A stretch of 21,067 nucleotides of DNA from an uncultured Burkholderiales bacterium (GTDB lineage: Bacteria > Pseudomonadota > Gammaproteobacteria > Burkholderiales > Burkholderiaceae_C), in the NCBI GenBank assembly GCA_937927685.1, contig CALBSC010000018.1:1-21067 (forward strand), in the 5' to 3' direction. The notes beneath the pieces were generated by a model, which was not told where the DNA came from, did no database searches, and saw only the letters and a program-made list of their open reading frames with translations. The position numbers were made by a program, and so were the translations under genes. Shown piece after piece: positions 1-5,679 of this stretch; within the stretch, counting starts at the first letter, position 1; every line of letters starts with the position of its first letter.

Positions 1-475
1 GCAGGTTGGTGATGGCCGTGTCTTCTTGCCGTCCCTTGGTGTGGACCAGGTACCAAGCGTGGTTCGGCGGCAGGCTGAGGTCTTGGGGTGGCTTGGTTTG
101 TGCTTGGTACTCAGGCTTGGATCCAGCCATGGGCACAGGCGCCTTGACCTTGGGCGCAGGCTTGAGGTCTTCGCGCACCGCTGGCTTGAAGACCGTGGGA
201 TCGGATTCAATGCCTTGGGTGTTGACCGCCAGGTCGAGTGATCTGGCTATGGATCGAATGAGCGGCAGAGGCCGCTCATGCTGCAGCACTTGCTTGAGGA
301 GGTTACGTAATTCCCGCTGCTCAAAAGCCTCCAGGTCTTCAAGGCGGTAATGGACATCGAGACCTTGCTGGAAGATGGGCAGGCCATCGTCCTGCCAACG
401 CAGCTTTTGCAAGCTGCCGGGCGTCAGGCCCAGTCGGTCAGCGGCTTCTTGGGTAGTCAAAAGCCTGGGGGTCAT
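1..475 (-). CDS. HTH domain fused to a NusG/RfaH-like N-terminal domain (partial, runs off left edge)
   Basis: An open frame runs from an ATG at 475 to the window edge, giving 158 residues without a stop. Residues about 5-55 look like an excisionase/MerR-type helix-turn-helix (LLTTQEAADRLGLTP, then a YRLEDLEAFE segment). A Pro/Lys-rich linker follows. The last visible residues, HAWYLVHTKGRQEDTAITNL, match the opening strand and helix of NusG-N domains (W-Y-x-V-x-T-K-x-R-Q-E) as in RfaH and other NusG paralogues. Such proteins bind RNA polymerase and suppress pausing or termination. The gene lies beyond a strong terminator that closes the lysis cassette, so it is probably a separate transcription unit. 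No clear Shine-Dalgarno precedes the ATG. The C-terminal KOW domain would lie outside the window, so the NusG assignment rests on about 20 residues. Confidence 0.7.
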   Translation of the reverse strand, partial: MTPRLLTTQEAADRLGLTPGSLQKLRWQDDGLPIFQQGLDVHYRLEDLEAFEQRELRNLLKQVLQHERPLPLIRSIARSLDLAVNTQGIESDPTVFKPAVREDLKPAPKVKAPVPMAGSKPEYQAQTKPPQDLSLPPNHAWYLVHTKGRQEDTAITNL

Positions 476-486
476 ACATCGTTGGT

Positions 487-533
487 CTTGTCTGTCATGC
501 CAGCATGAACGCTCTGGTGCACAGACAAGTCAA
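487..533 (-). promoter_or_regulatory. Nested inverted repeat with possible promoter upstream of the HTH-NusG gene
   Basis: A perfect 9-bp inverted repeat, CTTGTCTGT (487-495) and ACAGACAAG (521-529), encloses a second small dyad, CATGC (496-500) and GCATG (503-507). On the minus strand a TTGACT hexamer (533-528) overlaps the outer arm, with a weak GTTCAT 17 nt downstream as a possible -10. The site sits 12 to 58 bp upstream of the ATG of an HTH-containing gene, so it could be an operator for autoregulation. The -10 is poor, and the promoter reading is tentative. Confidence 0.35.
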
Positions 534-578
534 GCGAATGGGCCATCTGTTTCCCGAAAAATCGCCCCCAGAAACGAC

Positions 579-637
579 AAAAGACCCCGCCTGCAATCAC
601 CCCGCCGGTGAAGGGCGGGATAGCAGCAGACGAGGTC
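579..637 (-). terminator. Rho-independent terminator closing the lysis operon
   Basis: On the minus strand a 12-bp outer stem (626-637 with 583-594, including two G-T pairs) encloses an inner 6-bp stem (614-619 with 601-606), and the run TTTT (582-579) follows. It lies 20 nt after the stop of the Rz-like spanin gene. Position, GC-rich stem and T-run fit the end of the late transcript. Confidence 0.8.
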
Positions 638-656
638 TGGGTGGATTCAGGGCAGA

Positions 657-1175
657 TTACGGCTGGACCGGCGACTCATTGGCTTTGAGCTGGAATTGAG
701 CCTGTTCGGCATACCAACGCTGCCAAGCCATCACCATCAAGGTGGTGTCGGTAGCATCCCGGGCCAGTTGCTCACAGCTGATCGTGGTCGCATCTCTGGG
801 GGGATCAGGTAAAGCGTAGGCGGCGCTTGCATCAATGCTGACGGCAGGCTCGGCAGTGGTGTGCATAGGGCTGGTGACACCGGAGGTCTGGATGCACAGG
901 CTGTGAGCACTGCCACGCAGCACAGGGTTACGGCGGGCGAGAAGGGATTTCTTGGTTTCATAGTCGGTCAATATTTGTTGATTGATGCGTTCTTGCTGGG
1001 TCTGGACTTGAGCCACATGCAAGGACTGCTGCAAAGCAACGGCCTGCTGTTGCAACCGTTCAACGGCCCATGCCCGTTCGATGCGGCGCTGCCCTGCCAT
1101 GAAACCAGCCGCAAAAATGCTCAACACCAAAATGCTTGCGGTAAGCCATCGCCATGGAATCAGACCCCAATTCAT
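657..1175 (-). CDS. Rz: Rz-like i-spanin
   Basis: This 172-residue protein has one N-terminal hydrophobic signal-anchor (residues about 10-28), then a Gln/Arg-rich stretch to about residue 75 likely to form a coiled coil, and a periplasmic tail. That is the layout of inner-membrane spanins, which join an outer-membrane Rz1 lipoprotein across the periplasm and disrupt the outer membrane as the last step of lysis. The ATG overlaps the endolysin stop in an ATGA junction, so translation is probably coupled. A second gene in another frame (737-961) encodes the matching lipoprotein. The sequence family is highly variable, so the call rests on topology, position and the embedded Rz1 rather than on a signature motif. 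Confidence 0.85.
   Translation of the reverse strand: MNWGLIPWRWLTASILVLSIFAAGFMAGQRRIERAWAVERLQQQAVALQQSLHVAQVQTQQERINQQILTDYETKKSLLARRNPVLRGSAHSLCIQTSGVTSPMHTTAEPAVSIDASAAYALPDPPRDATTISCEQLARDATDTTLMVMAWQRWYAEQAQFQLKANESPVQP
737..961 (-). CDS. Rz1: Embedded Rz1-like o-spanin lipoprotein
   Basis: This 74-residue frame lies entirely inside the Rz gene in a different reading frame. It begins with a short basic N-terminus and a hydrophobic segment ending in the lipobox LTAC (Cys22), which predicts signal peptidase II cleavage and lipidation. The mature part is about 53 residues and has around 15 prolines, typical of Rz1 proteins. Its expected role is to sit in the inner leaflet of the outer membrane and pair with Rz. 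Full nesting within Rz is the arrangement known from lambda. No strong Shine-Dalgarno was noted; it may be translated by coupling to Rz. Confidence 0.85.
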   Translation of the reverse strand: MKPRNPFSPAVTLCCVAVLTACASRPPVSPALCTPLPSLPSALMQAPPTLYLIPPEMRPRSAVSNWPGMLPTPP

Positions 1176-1636
1176 GGCTCTGCTCCGTCAAGAGACTGCA
1201 GTTGGCTCCTGTTCATCAGGGCAATCAGTTTGTTGGCATAGTCAGGATCGGTGGCGTAGCCAGCTTGCGCCAGCGCACGAGCGAAGGCTGGGGATGTTGC
1301 GCACAAAAAACAGTTTTTGTAGCGCGGGTTCTGCTTGAGAAATGCGGCGTGGTCATCAATGCTGGCCTGCCAGCTCGCGTACTTTCGCCACTTTGCGGGA
1401 ACCACCACCCATTGGTTACGGATGAACTCGCGGGTATTGAGCGTGATGGTCTCTCCACGCCAACGGCTGTCGGCTTTGATGCCGAACAGGTTGTTGCCTG
1501 TCCTGGCCAAGCCCGATTCACCCCAACCCGACTCAAGGGCGGCCTGGGCGATCGTGATGCTGGCAGGGACACCTGTCTTGCGTTGGGACTCCGCCGCTGG
1601 CTTCGACAGACGCATGATGAATTCAGTTGGAATCAC
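1172..1636 (-). CDS. Endolysin, glucosaminidase (FlgJ-like, GH73)
   Basis: This 154-residue protein is almost all one catalytic domain. It carries IAQAALESGWGESG (residues 29-42) with the probable catalytic Glu35, and NNLFGIK (residues 48-54), both hallmarks of the FlgJ/GH73 peptidoglycan hydrolases that cleave glycosidic bonds in murein. There is no signal peptide, so export should depend on the holin encoded just upstream. The start is a GTG whose last two bases overlap the holin TGA (GTGA), preceded by an AAGGAG ribosome binding site five nucleotides away. An in-frame ATG seven codons later (Met8) is possible but has no comparable site. Confidence 0.9.
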   Translation of the reverse strand: MIPTEFIMRLSKPAAESQRKTGVPASITIAQAALESGWGESGLARTGNNLFGIKADSRWRGETITLNTREFIRNQWVVVPAKWRKYASWQASIDDHAAFLKQNPRYKNCFLCATSPAFARALAQAGYATDPDYANKLIALMNRSQLQSLDGAEP

Positions 1637-2016
1637 AGCAGCTCCTTCACGTCTTTGGCGACCTGGTCAATCGATGCATCACGTCGCTCATCTATGAAAT
1701 TGAACAACCAACGCACCATCGCCCAGCCCGGCAAGCCGCAGGCAAAGATCACACCGCCCATGGCGTACAGACCAATCGTTGAAAACGCCCAGTGGTGCAG
1801 CTGGAAGTACTCGACGGTGACAGCACCGCCACAGATGCTTGAAACCACAGTACTGATCAATCCAACCGTCCATTCGCGAATGGTTCTGGGTGGTGTCATG
1901 AGCATCACGACAACCGCAGCCAGGGTGGCACCACCGGCGGCGGCTCCAGCAGCACCCCCAATGGCTTTGTAGGCGGCAGCCGCTCCAGCGACTCCAGAGC
2001 TTGTAGGTTCAGGCAT
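1633..2016 (-). CDS. Putative holin, three membrane segments
   Basis: This 127-residue protein has three likely membrane spans: an Ala/Gly-rich segment (about 15-41), a second at about 49-70, and a third at about 79-105. A short charged C-terminal tail (DERRDAS to the end) follows. Small size, three spans, charged cytoplasmic tail and placement directly before the endolysin fit a class I holin that triggers lysis by opening the inner membrane. I do not recognise the specific holin family. The ATG is preceded by GGAG at six nucleotides. A hairpin with a T-run lies just before that site. Confidence 0.75.
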   Translation of the reverse strand: MPEPTSSGVAGAAAAYKAIGGAAGAAAGGATLAAVVVMLMTPPRTIREWTVGLISTVVSSICGGAVTVEYFQLHHWAFSTIGLYAMGGVIFACGLPGWAMVRWLFNFIDERRDASIDQVAKDVKELL

Positions 2017-2031
2017 TGATTACTCCAAATG

Positions 2032-2061
2032 AAAAGGCCGCCAGGGCAATCCATGGCGGCC
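2032..2061 (-). terminator. Hairpin and T-run between the radical SAM gene and the holin gene
   Basis: A perfect 8-bp stem (2054-2061 with 2036-2043, core GGCCGCCA/TGGCGGCC) with a 10-nt loop is followed on the minus strand by TTTT (2035-2032). Five nucleotides after the T-run comes the GGAG of the holin. It has the form of an intrinsic terminator but leaves no room for a promoter before the holin, so it is probably leaky, antiterminated, or an mRNA-processing or stability element separating modification and lysis genes. Confidence 0.65.
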
Positions 2062-2083
2062 GTGAAAGAAAAAGTTGAGGTGG

Positions 2084-3457
2084 TTAAACGGAGACGACCG
2101 GGATCGGGAAAGGTTTTCTTGCTGGCTTCGGGGTAGCACCCTGGTTGTTGAGCCCTTGACCAGAGATACCGAAGATGTCTTTGCGGTCCTCCCGAAACAT
2201 GCCCTCAATGTGCACCGGTACCTGTCCGGTCAGGAACTCGATGCCAGCGGCAAAGATGGGCACAGCATCTGAGAACGCGTTGTCGCAGGATCGATCCCAA
2301 AGGGGACCCTCCAGGAACATGCAGGAGCCTTGGCAAATCTGCAGCATCGGGCAATTCGGGCAGTCCGCCCTCTTACTCCAGTGCGTGGCCGTGTCGAGCT
2401 TGACTCCAGCCAAATCAGTTACACGGCCAATGCGGTGGGCCTGGCCATTGGGTGCGGTGCTGGCTGCACTCACGTTCTGGCAGGTCAGGACGTTTCCGCG
2501 CAGGTCAACTGCGATGCTGTCGGACTTATCCATGCCGCACTTCTGGCCCAGGCTGGATGCCGGGCGGCGGCTTCGGATGGAGTTGATGAAACTGGCCGTC
2601 TTGGTATTCACGGCCTGGACGTTGGCGGCCTGGGCAGTACGGATTTCGTGGAAGGCCACATTACGGTAAGCGTGCAGCTCATCTGGCTGAAGCGAATGAG
2701 CAATACCGCCCTCGTCGTAGGCGTCGACAAAACTGCCTTCGCCGATGGGCACCCTGGGATCGCCGGTCAATTCGATGAAAAAGCGCTGAATGGCAGCGCG
2801 CGATGCGTTTTTGCGATTGACCATCGCGTTGAAGCTGATACGCCGCTGCGGGGCCAGGCGGGCGTACAGCGCCATGATGGCGGCCCGCTGCTGAGGGTCC
2901 TGTAGAGGATCAGGGCCGCGCACATGCTGGCCTGGGCCATCGTGCGAGATTCCGACATTGAAACCCATGCGGTCAAGCCATTCGTTGATGTCATCGCTCA
3001 GCAGCGAGCCGTTGGTGATGACCGACAGATCTGCTTTGGGGAACTTGGCCTTGATGGCCTCGGCCAGGGGGCGCATGGTCTTGATGTAGACCAGCGGCTC
3101 GCCACCCCAGAATTCGACCTTCTCGGGCGGGCTTGTCACCCAGGCGTCGAGGCCATCAATGAAGGCCTGCACATCGCCGGGGTTGGTTTCGACTGTGCGA
3201 GGAACGAAGCGCTGCGAGCAATATTCGCACTCGTAGTTGCAAGACAGGCCAAGGCTAATTTTGAGTATGCGGGGGCTGGTTTTGTTCAGCGGTGCCTGCT
3301 TGGAGACTGCTGGAGCCTCTACGCGCTCAGCGACTTCGACCGCATGAACCACAGGCTCACCAGATTCGCGGGTCAATTCGCTGGTTGCGTTGTCGTAGTG
3401 GAAACGGGTGCGTTGGCCATTTTCAGGATTAATGGCAGTGACGATAAATTTGGTCAT
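2084..3457 (-). CDS. Radical SAM/SPASM peptide-modifying enzyme
   Basis: This 457-residue protein has a CxxxCxxC cluster (Cys73, Cys77, Cys80) for the SAM-binding [4Fe-4S] centre, GGEP at 118-121, and an SHDGPGQHVRG segment at 171-181. The C-terminal half has a full SPASM pattern: Cys307, then G-x4-Cys326, then C-x2-C-x5-C-x3-C (366, 369, 375, 379) and Cys391. SPASM enzymes are mostly maturases of peptides and proteins, for example forming thioether or carbon-carbon links or oxidising residues in sulfatases. About 60 residues precede the core and might bind substrate. The ATG directly follows the TGA of the upstream gene, so the two are probably co-translated. The sequence does not show the substrate. 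The Cys-rich fibre two genes upstream of the adjacent unknown is the obvious candidate. Confidence 0.93.
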   Translation of the reverse strand: MTKFIVTAINPENGQRTRFHYDNATSELTRESGEPVVHAVEVAERVEAPAVSKQAPLNKTSPRILKISLGLSCNYECEYCSQRFVPRTVETNPGDVQAFIDGLDAWVTSPPEKVEFWGGEPLVYIKTMRPLAEAIKAKFPKADLSVITNGSLLSDDINEWLDRMGFNVGISHDGPGQHVRGPDPLQDPQQRAAIMALYARLAPQRRISFNAMVNRKNASRAAIQRFFIELTGDPRVPIGEGSFVDAYDEGGIAHSLQPDELHAYRNVAFHEIRTAQAANVQAVNTKTASFINSIRSRRPASSLGQKCGMDKSDSIAVDLRGNVLTCQNVSAASTAPNGQAHRIGRVTDLAGVKLDTATHWSKRADCPNCPMLQICQGSCMFLEGPLWDRSCDNAFSDAVPIFAAGIEFLTGQVPVHIEGMFREDRKDIFGISGQGLNNQGATPKPARKPFPIPVVSV

Positions 3458-4156
3458 TCATGTGGCTCCGTCGCGTGAAGCGAAGTAATCGGCCTGCGCC
3501 TGGCGCAGCGCCTTCTTGAAAGACATCACACTGGCGACGGTTTGCTCGTCGCTCTTGCCCGCGTTGGCGCTGGCATCGGTGATGATGTGCTGGAGGTGGT
3601 TGACCAGGGTAATGTCGTCCTGGCCTGGCACCAGGTTGGCAAGTTGGATGACCAGGGAACTGAGCAAGTCAACCTGCTTTTCCAGGGAGGCGAGGCTGTC
3701 GAGCGGGTTGAGCTTGCGCAGCAGCGCGATCTTGGCCAGGTTGCGAACCCCCAGCCTTTCGCTGTCGGGGAAGATACCTGGCAGAACATCCCGGGGCTTG
3801 CCCGGCTGCACGATGTCGAAGGGGCACTTCGCCGTCATGGCCTTGGTAATGCACAGGCAAGCCTCTTGGGCGGTTTGGCCGAAGTAGAACCAGCCCAGGC
3901 CATCGGTCAGGCCGTGCTGGGCCAGGATCGTCAGACCATCGCGGCTATCGACATATTCACGCTGAGAAACGATGCCAATGACCTCGCTCTCGTACTGCTT
4001 GCCATACATCAGGAACTGCAGCTCGCCCTGCTTGAAAAGTTGCACGCCGATGTTGATGGATGCGCCAGCAAAGGAAACGGTGTAGCCGTCAGCGGTTTGC
4101 TCTACACGCACCGCCTTTTCTTCATCGACGCTGGCATTGAAGGTAACGAGCTTCAT
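3458..4156 (-). CDS. Unrecognised protein in the fibre-modification cassette
   Basis: I do not recognise this 232-residue protein. It has no signal peptide or membrane segment. The first 100 residues look like mixed alpha/beta structure. The part from about 130 is helical and charged, with a Leu-rich stretch (NLAKIALLRKLNPLDSLASL) and a Lys/Arg/Gln-rich C-terminal helix. Three cysteines occur at about 100-111 (CLC and KC), without a clear metal motif. Its ATG overlaps the oxygenase stop (ATGA), and its TGA abuts the radical SAM start, so it is locked between the two enzymes. Possible roles are substrate recognition, an enzyme partner, or a fibre chaperone. None can be decided from sequence alone. 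Confidence 0.85.
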   Translation of the reverse strand: MKLVTFNASVDEEKAVRVEQTADGYTVSFAGASINIGVQLFKQGELQFLMYGKQYESEVIGIVSQREYVDSRDGLTILAQHGLTDGLGWFYFGQTAQEACLCITKAMTAKCPFDIVQPGKPRDVLPGIFPDSERLGVRNLAKIALLRKLNPLDSLASLEKQVDLLSSLVIQLANLVPGQDDITLVNHLQHIITDASANAGKSDEQTVASVMSFKKALRQAQADYFASRDGAT

Positions 4157-4731
4157 GCAGCCTCCGCAAGCATTTCAAAGTGAAGTTCCACGCCAGGGCG
4201 CTCGCCGTTGTACGGGAACACAAAGTGCGGCATGTGGGAGGGAAAAACGAAGGCATCACCAGGCGATGGCATTTCCATGTGGTTGATGTTTCCAAACACC
4301 CCTGTTGCGCGGCCACCAAACAGGAGATGCGGGTTGTGCAGGCAGAACATTCCCGAGTAATCGCGCTTGGATGGGTCGGGCTTTGCGGGGAAGTCCAGCC
4401 ACAGCACGCAAGAAATATCAGCGTGCGGCTCGGTGTGGAAAGGCAGGTGCTGGCCGTAGCGAAATATGGATTCGCGCCCCACCATGTTGCTGACGCTGCA
4501 ATTGAACTCGTCTTCAATGCTGCGGCGCAGGCGTCGGAAGATGGGCTTGAAGAACTCTGGGAACATGAAGTCCAGGCTGTCACGGTAGGTGCGGGAGTAC
4601 GGGACCCGATGGTCATTGAGGCGCTCGTTGGCTTTGATGGCCAGCTCGGTAGCTTGCTCAACCTCGGAGGGGCTCAACAGCTCCTGGATGCGAAGCACCG
4701 GAGCGGGGAAGATTTTTGTCAAAACGCTCAT
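4153..4731 (-). CDS. 2-oxoglutarate/Fe(II)-dependent oxygenase
   Basis: Read from the ATG at 4731 this is a 192-residue protein with the core of the prolyl-hydroxylase-like 2OG oxygenases. HAD (His103, Asp105) follows LPFHTEP and leads into the strand CVLWLDF. The distal HFVFPYNGER segment supplies His169 and Arg178 in an H-x-V-x-P-x3-G-x-R arrangement that binds iron and the 2OG carboxylate. Such enzymes hydroxylate side chains in proteins or small molecules. The start is set by GGGGAG seven nucleotides upstream. A longer frame to 4935 exists but would overlap the fibre gene, so I rejected it. The gene begins 13 nt after the Cys-rich fibre and ends overlapping the next gene. The substrate is inferred, not shown; a fibre residue is plausible. 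Confidence 0.87.
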   Translation of the reverse strand: MSVLTKIFPAPVLRIQELLSPSEVEQATELAIKANERLNDHRVPYSRTYRDSLDFMFPEFFKPIFRRLRRSIEDEFNCSVSNMVGRESIFRYGQHLPFHTEPHADISCVLWLDFPAKPDPSKRDYSGMFCLHNPHLLFGGRATGVFGNINHMEMPSPGDAFVFPSHMPHFVFPYNGERPGVELHFEMLAEAA

Positions 4732-4744
4732 GTGTCTCCCCGGA

Positions 4745-5668
4745 TCAGCAGTAGCAATCGCAGTTGCAATTGCAGTTGCAGTTGAAGTTGTATTGGGTTC
4801 TTCGGACAGAAATCTGGCTGCCGTTGTCCACCAGCTCATCGCGGACAAAAGATGCGCTACCGCAGTTCGAAACCACAGAAGTCGCGTTGTTGCCCACTGG
4901 GCTGCAATTGCCCGTGTTGCCAGGGCAGTTGCCAATGAAACAGTTGGCGATGGTGCTGAAGAAGTAGTCGTGCAGCCATCCGTAGTTGGCTGTCCACATC
5001 TGACCGCTGTTGTTCATGTACATGTCCCAGTTGCCATCGGATTTCAAAAATCCCATGAGGCCCTGGTTGTGGTGCAGATACCGGGTGCCCCAGTCCTGAT
5101 CCACCATGTCCAGATAGTTCGCCGTGCTGGCTATCTGCAGTCTGGGAACAGTCAGGGTGCCGGTCATCGTGTCGCCGGACTTGGCCACACGGCTCGAAAG
5201 ATCAATGGGCACACTGGAGTTGCCATTGGCATCAGGCCCGTAGCCATTTACCGATCGCACAAAGGCTGTCGAGTCATAGCCATCGAGCTTGTCAGCATCA
5301 GCAGCCTTGGCCGTGATGCCCAGGTAGGCGGCATTGTGGTTATGGCCAAGCGCGGCATAAGCTGCGTCATGGTTATGCCCCGACAAGGCAAAGCCGGTCG
5401 AGTCGATACCGTCGAGCAAGTCCGCATTGGCCACCTTGCCCACTGTGGCCGAGAGGTCAATGACCATCTTCCACGAAGCGGGACTGACCACGGTAAGGAT
5501 GTAGAGCTTTTGCTCGTCGGTCCTGAAACACGGCATGCCCAGTTGCAGGTTGACCGTCGGGAAAGACGTTCCGCTCGAAAGTGAGAGCGCCGTCTTGTCG
5601 TTGTTCAGGATCTGAGACAACGAATCCGACAGCGTCGTTGAGGATGGAATTTCGGTGTAGTTTTGCAT
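4745..5668 (-). CDS. Tail fibre protein with Asn-Cys repeat C-terminus
   Basis: This 307-residue protein has fibre-type repeats in the middle: LLDGIDSTGF followed by GHNHDAAY and GHNHNAAY (about 84-115) and KLDGYDSTAF (127-136). His-x-His turns of this kind coordinate metal in trimeric phage fibres. The C-terminal third is unusual. Cysteines at 243, 248, 255 and 269 are each preceded by Asn, and the protein ends in NCNCNCNCDCYC (296-307). It lies downstream of two other fibre-like genes and directly upstream of an oxygenase and a radical SAM cassette. A role at the fibre tip in receptor contact is likely. The N-terminal 75 residues probably attach to the tail or a partner fibre. The ribosome binding site (AGGGCAG) is weak; the preceding gene ends 11 nt away. 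Confidence 0.87.
   Translation of the reverse strand: MQNYTEIPSSTTLSDSLSQILNNDKTALSLSSGTSFPTVNLQLGMPCFRTDEQKLYILTVVSPASWKMVIDLSATVGKVANADLLDGIDSTGFALSGHNHDAAYAALGHNHNAAYLGITAKAADADKLDGYDSTAFVRSVNGYGPDANGNSSVPIDLSSRVAKSGDTMTGTLTVPRLQIASTANYLDMVDQDWGTRYLHHNQGLMGFLKSDGNWDMYMNNSGQMWTANYGWLHDYFFSTIANCFIGNCPGNTGNCSPVGNNATSVVSNCGSASFVRDELVDNGSQISVRRTQYNFNCNCNCNCDCYC
4748..4783 (-). repeat. Six-copy hexanucleotide repeat encoding the Asn-Cys tail
   Basis: On the minus strand the last 36 coding bases before the stop are six 6-bp units: AACTGC, AACTGC, AATTGC, AACTGC, GATTGC, TACTGC. They encode N-C four times, then D-C and Y-C. The units differ by one or two bases and preserve the reading frame. Gain or loss of a unit would change the number of Asn-Cys pairs without a frameshift. 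Confidence 0.9.
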
Positions 5669-5679
5669 TTACTGCCCTA

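Noticed and set aside
4732..4935. N-terminal extension of the 2OG oxygenase to 4935
   Set aside because: The extra 68 residues are a low-complexity antiphase reading of the Cys-rich fibre end. The ATG at 4731 has a strong GGGGAG site and gives a protein of normal family length.
4748..5000. AAC-rich fibre C-terminus as a diversity-generating-retroelement target
   Set aside because: AAC codons are typical of such variable regions, but there is no reverse transcriptase, no template repeat, and the AAC codons here belong to a regular Asn-Cys pattern.
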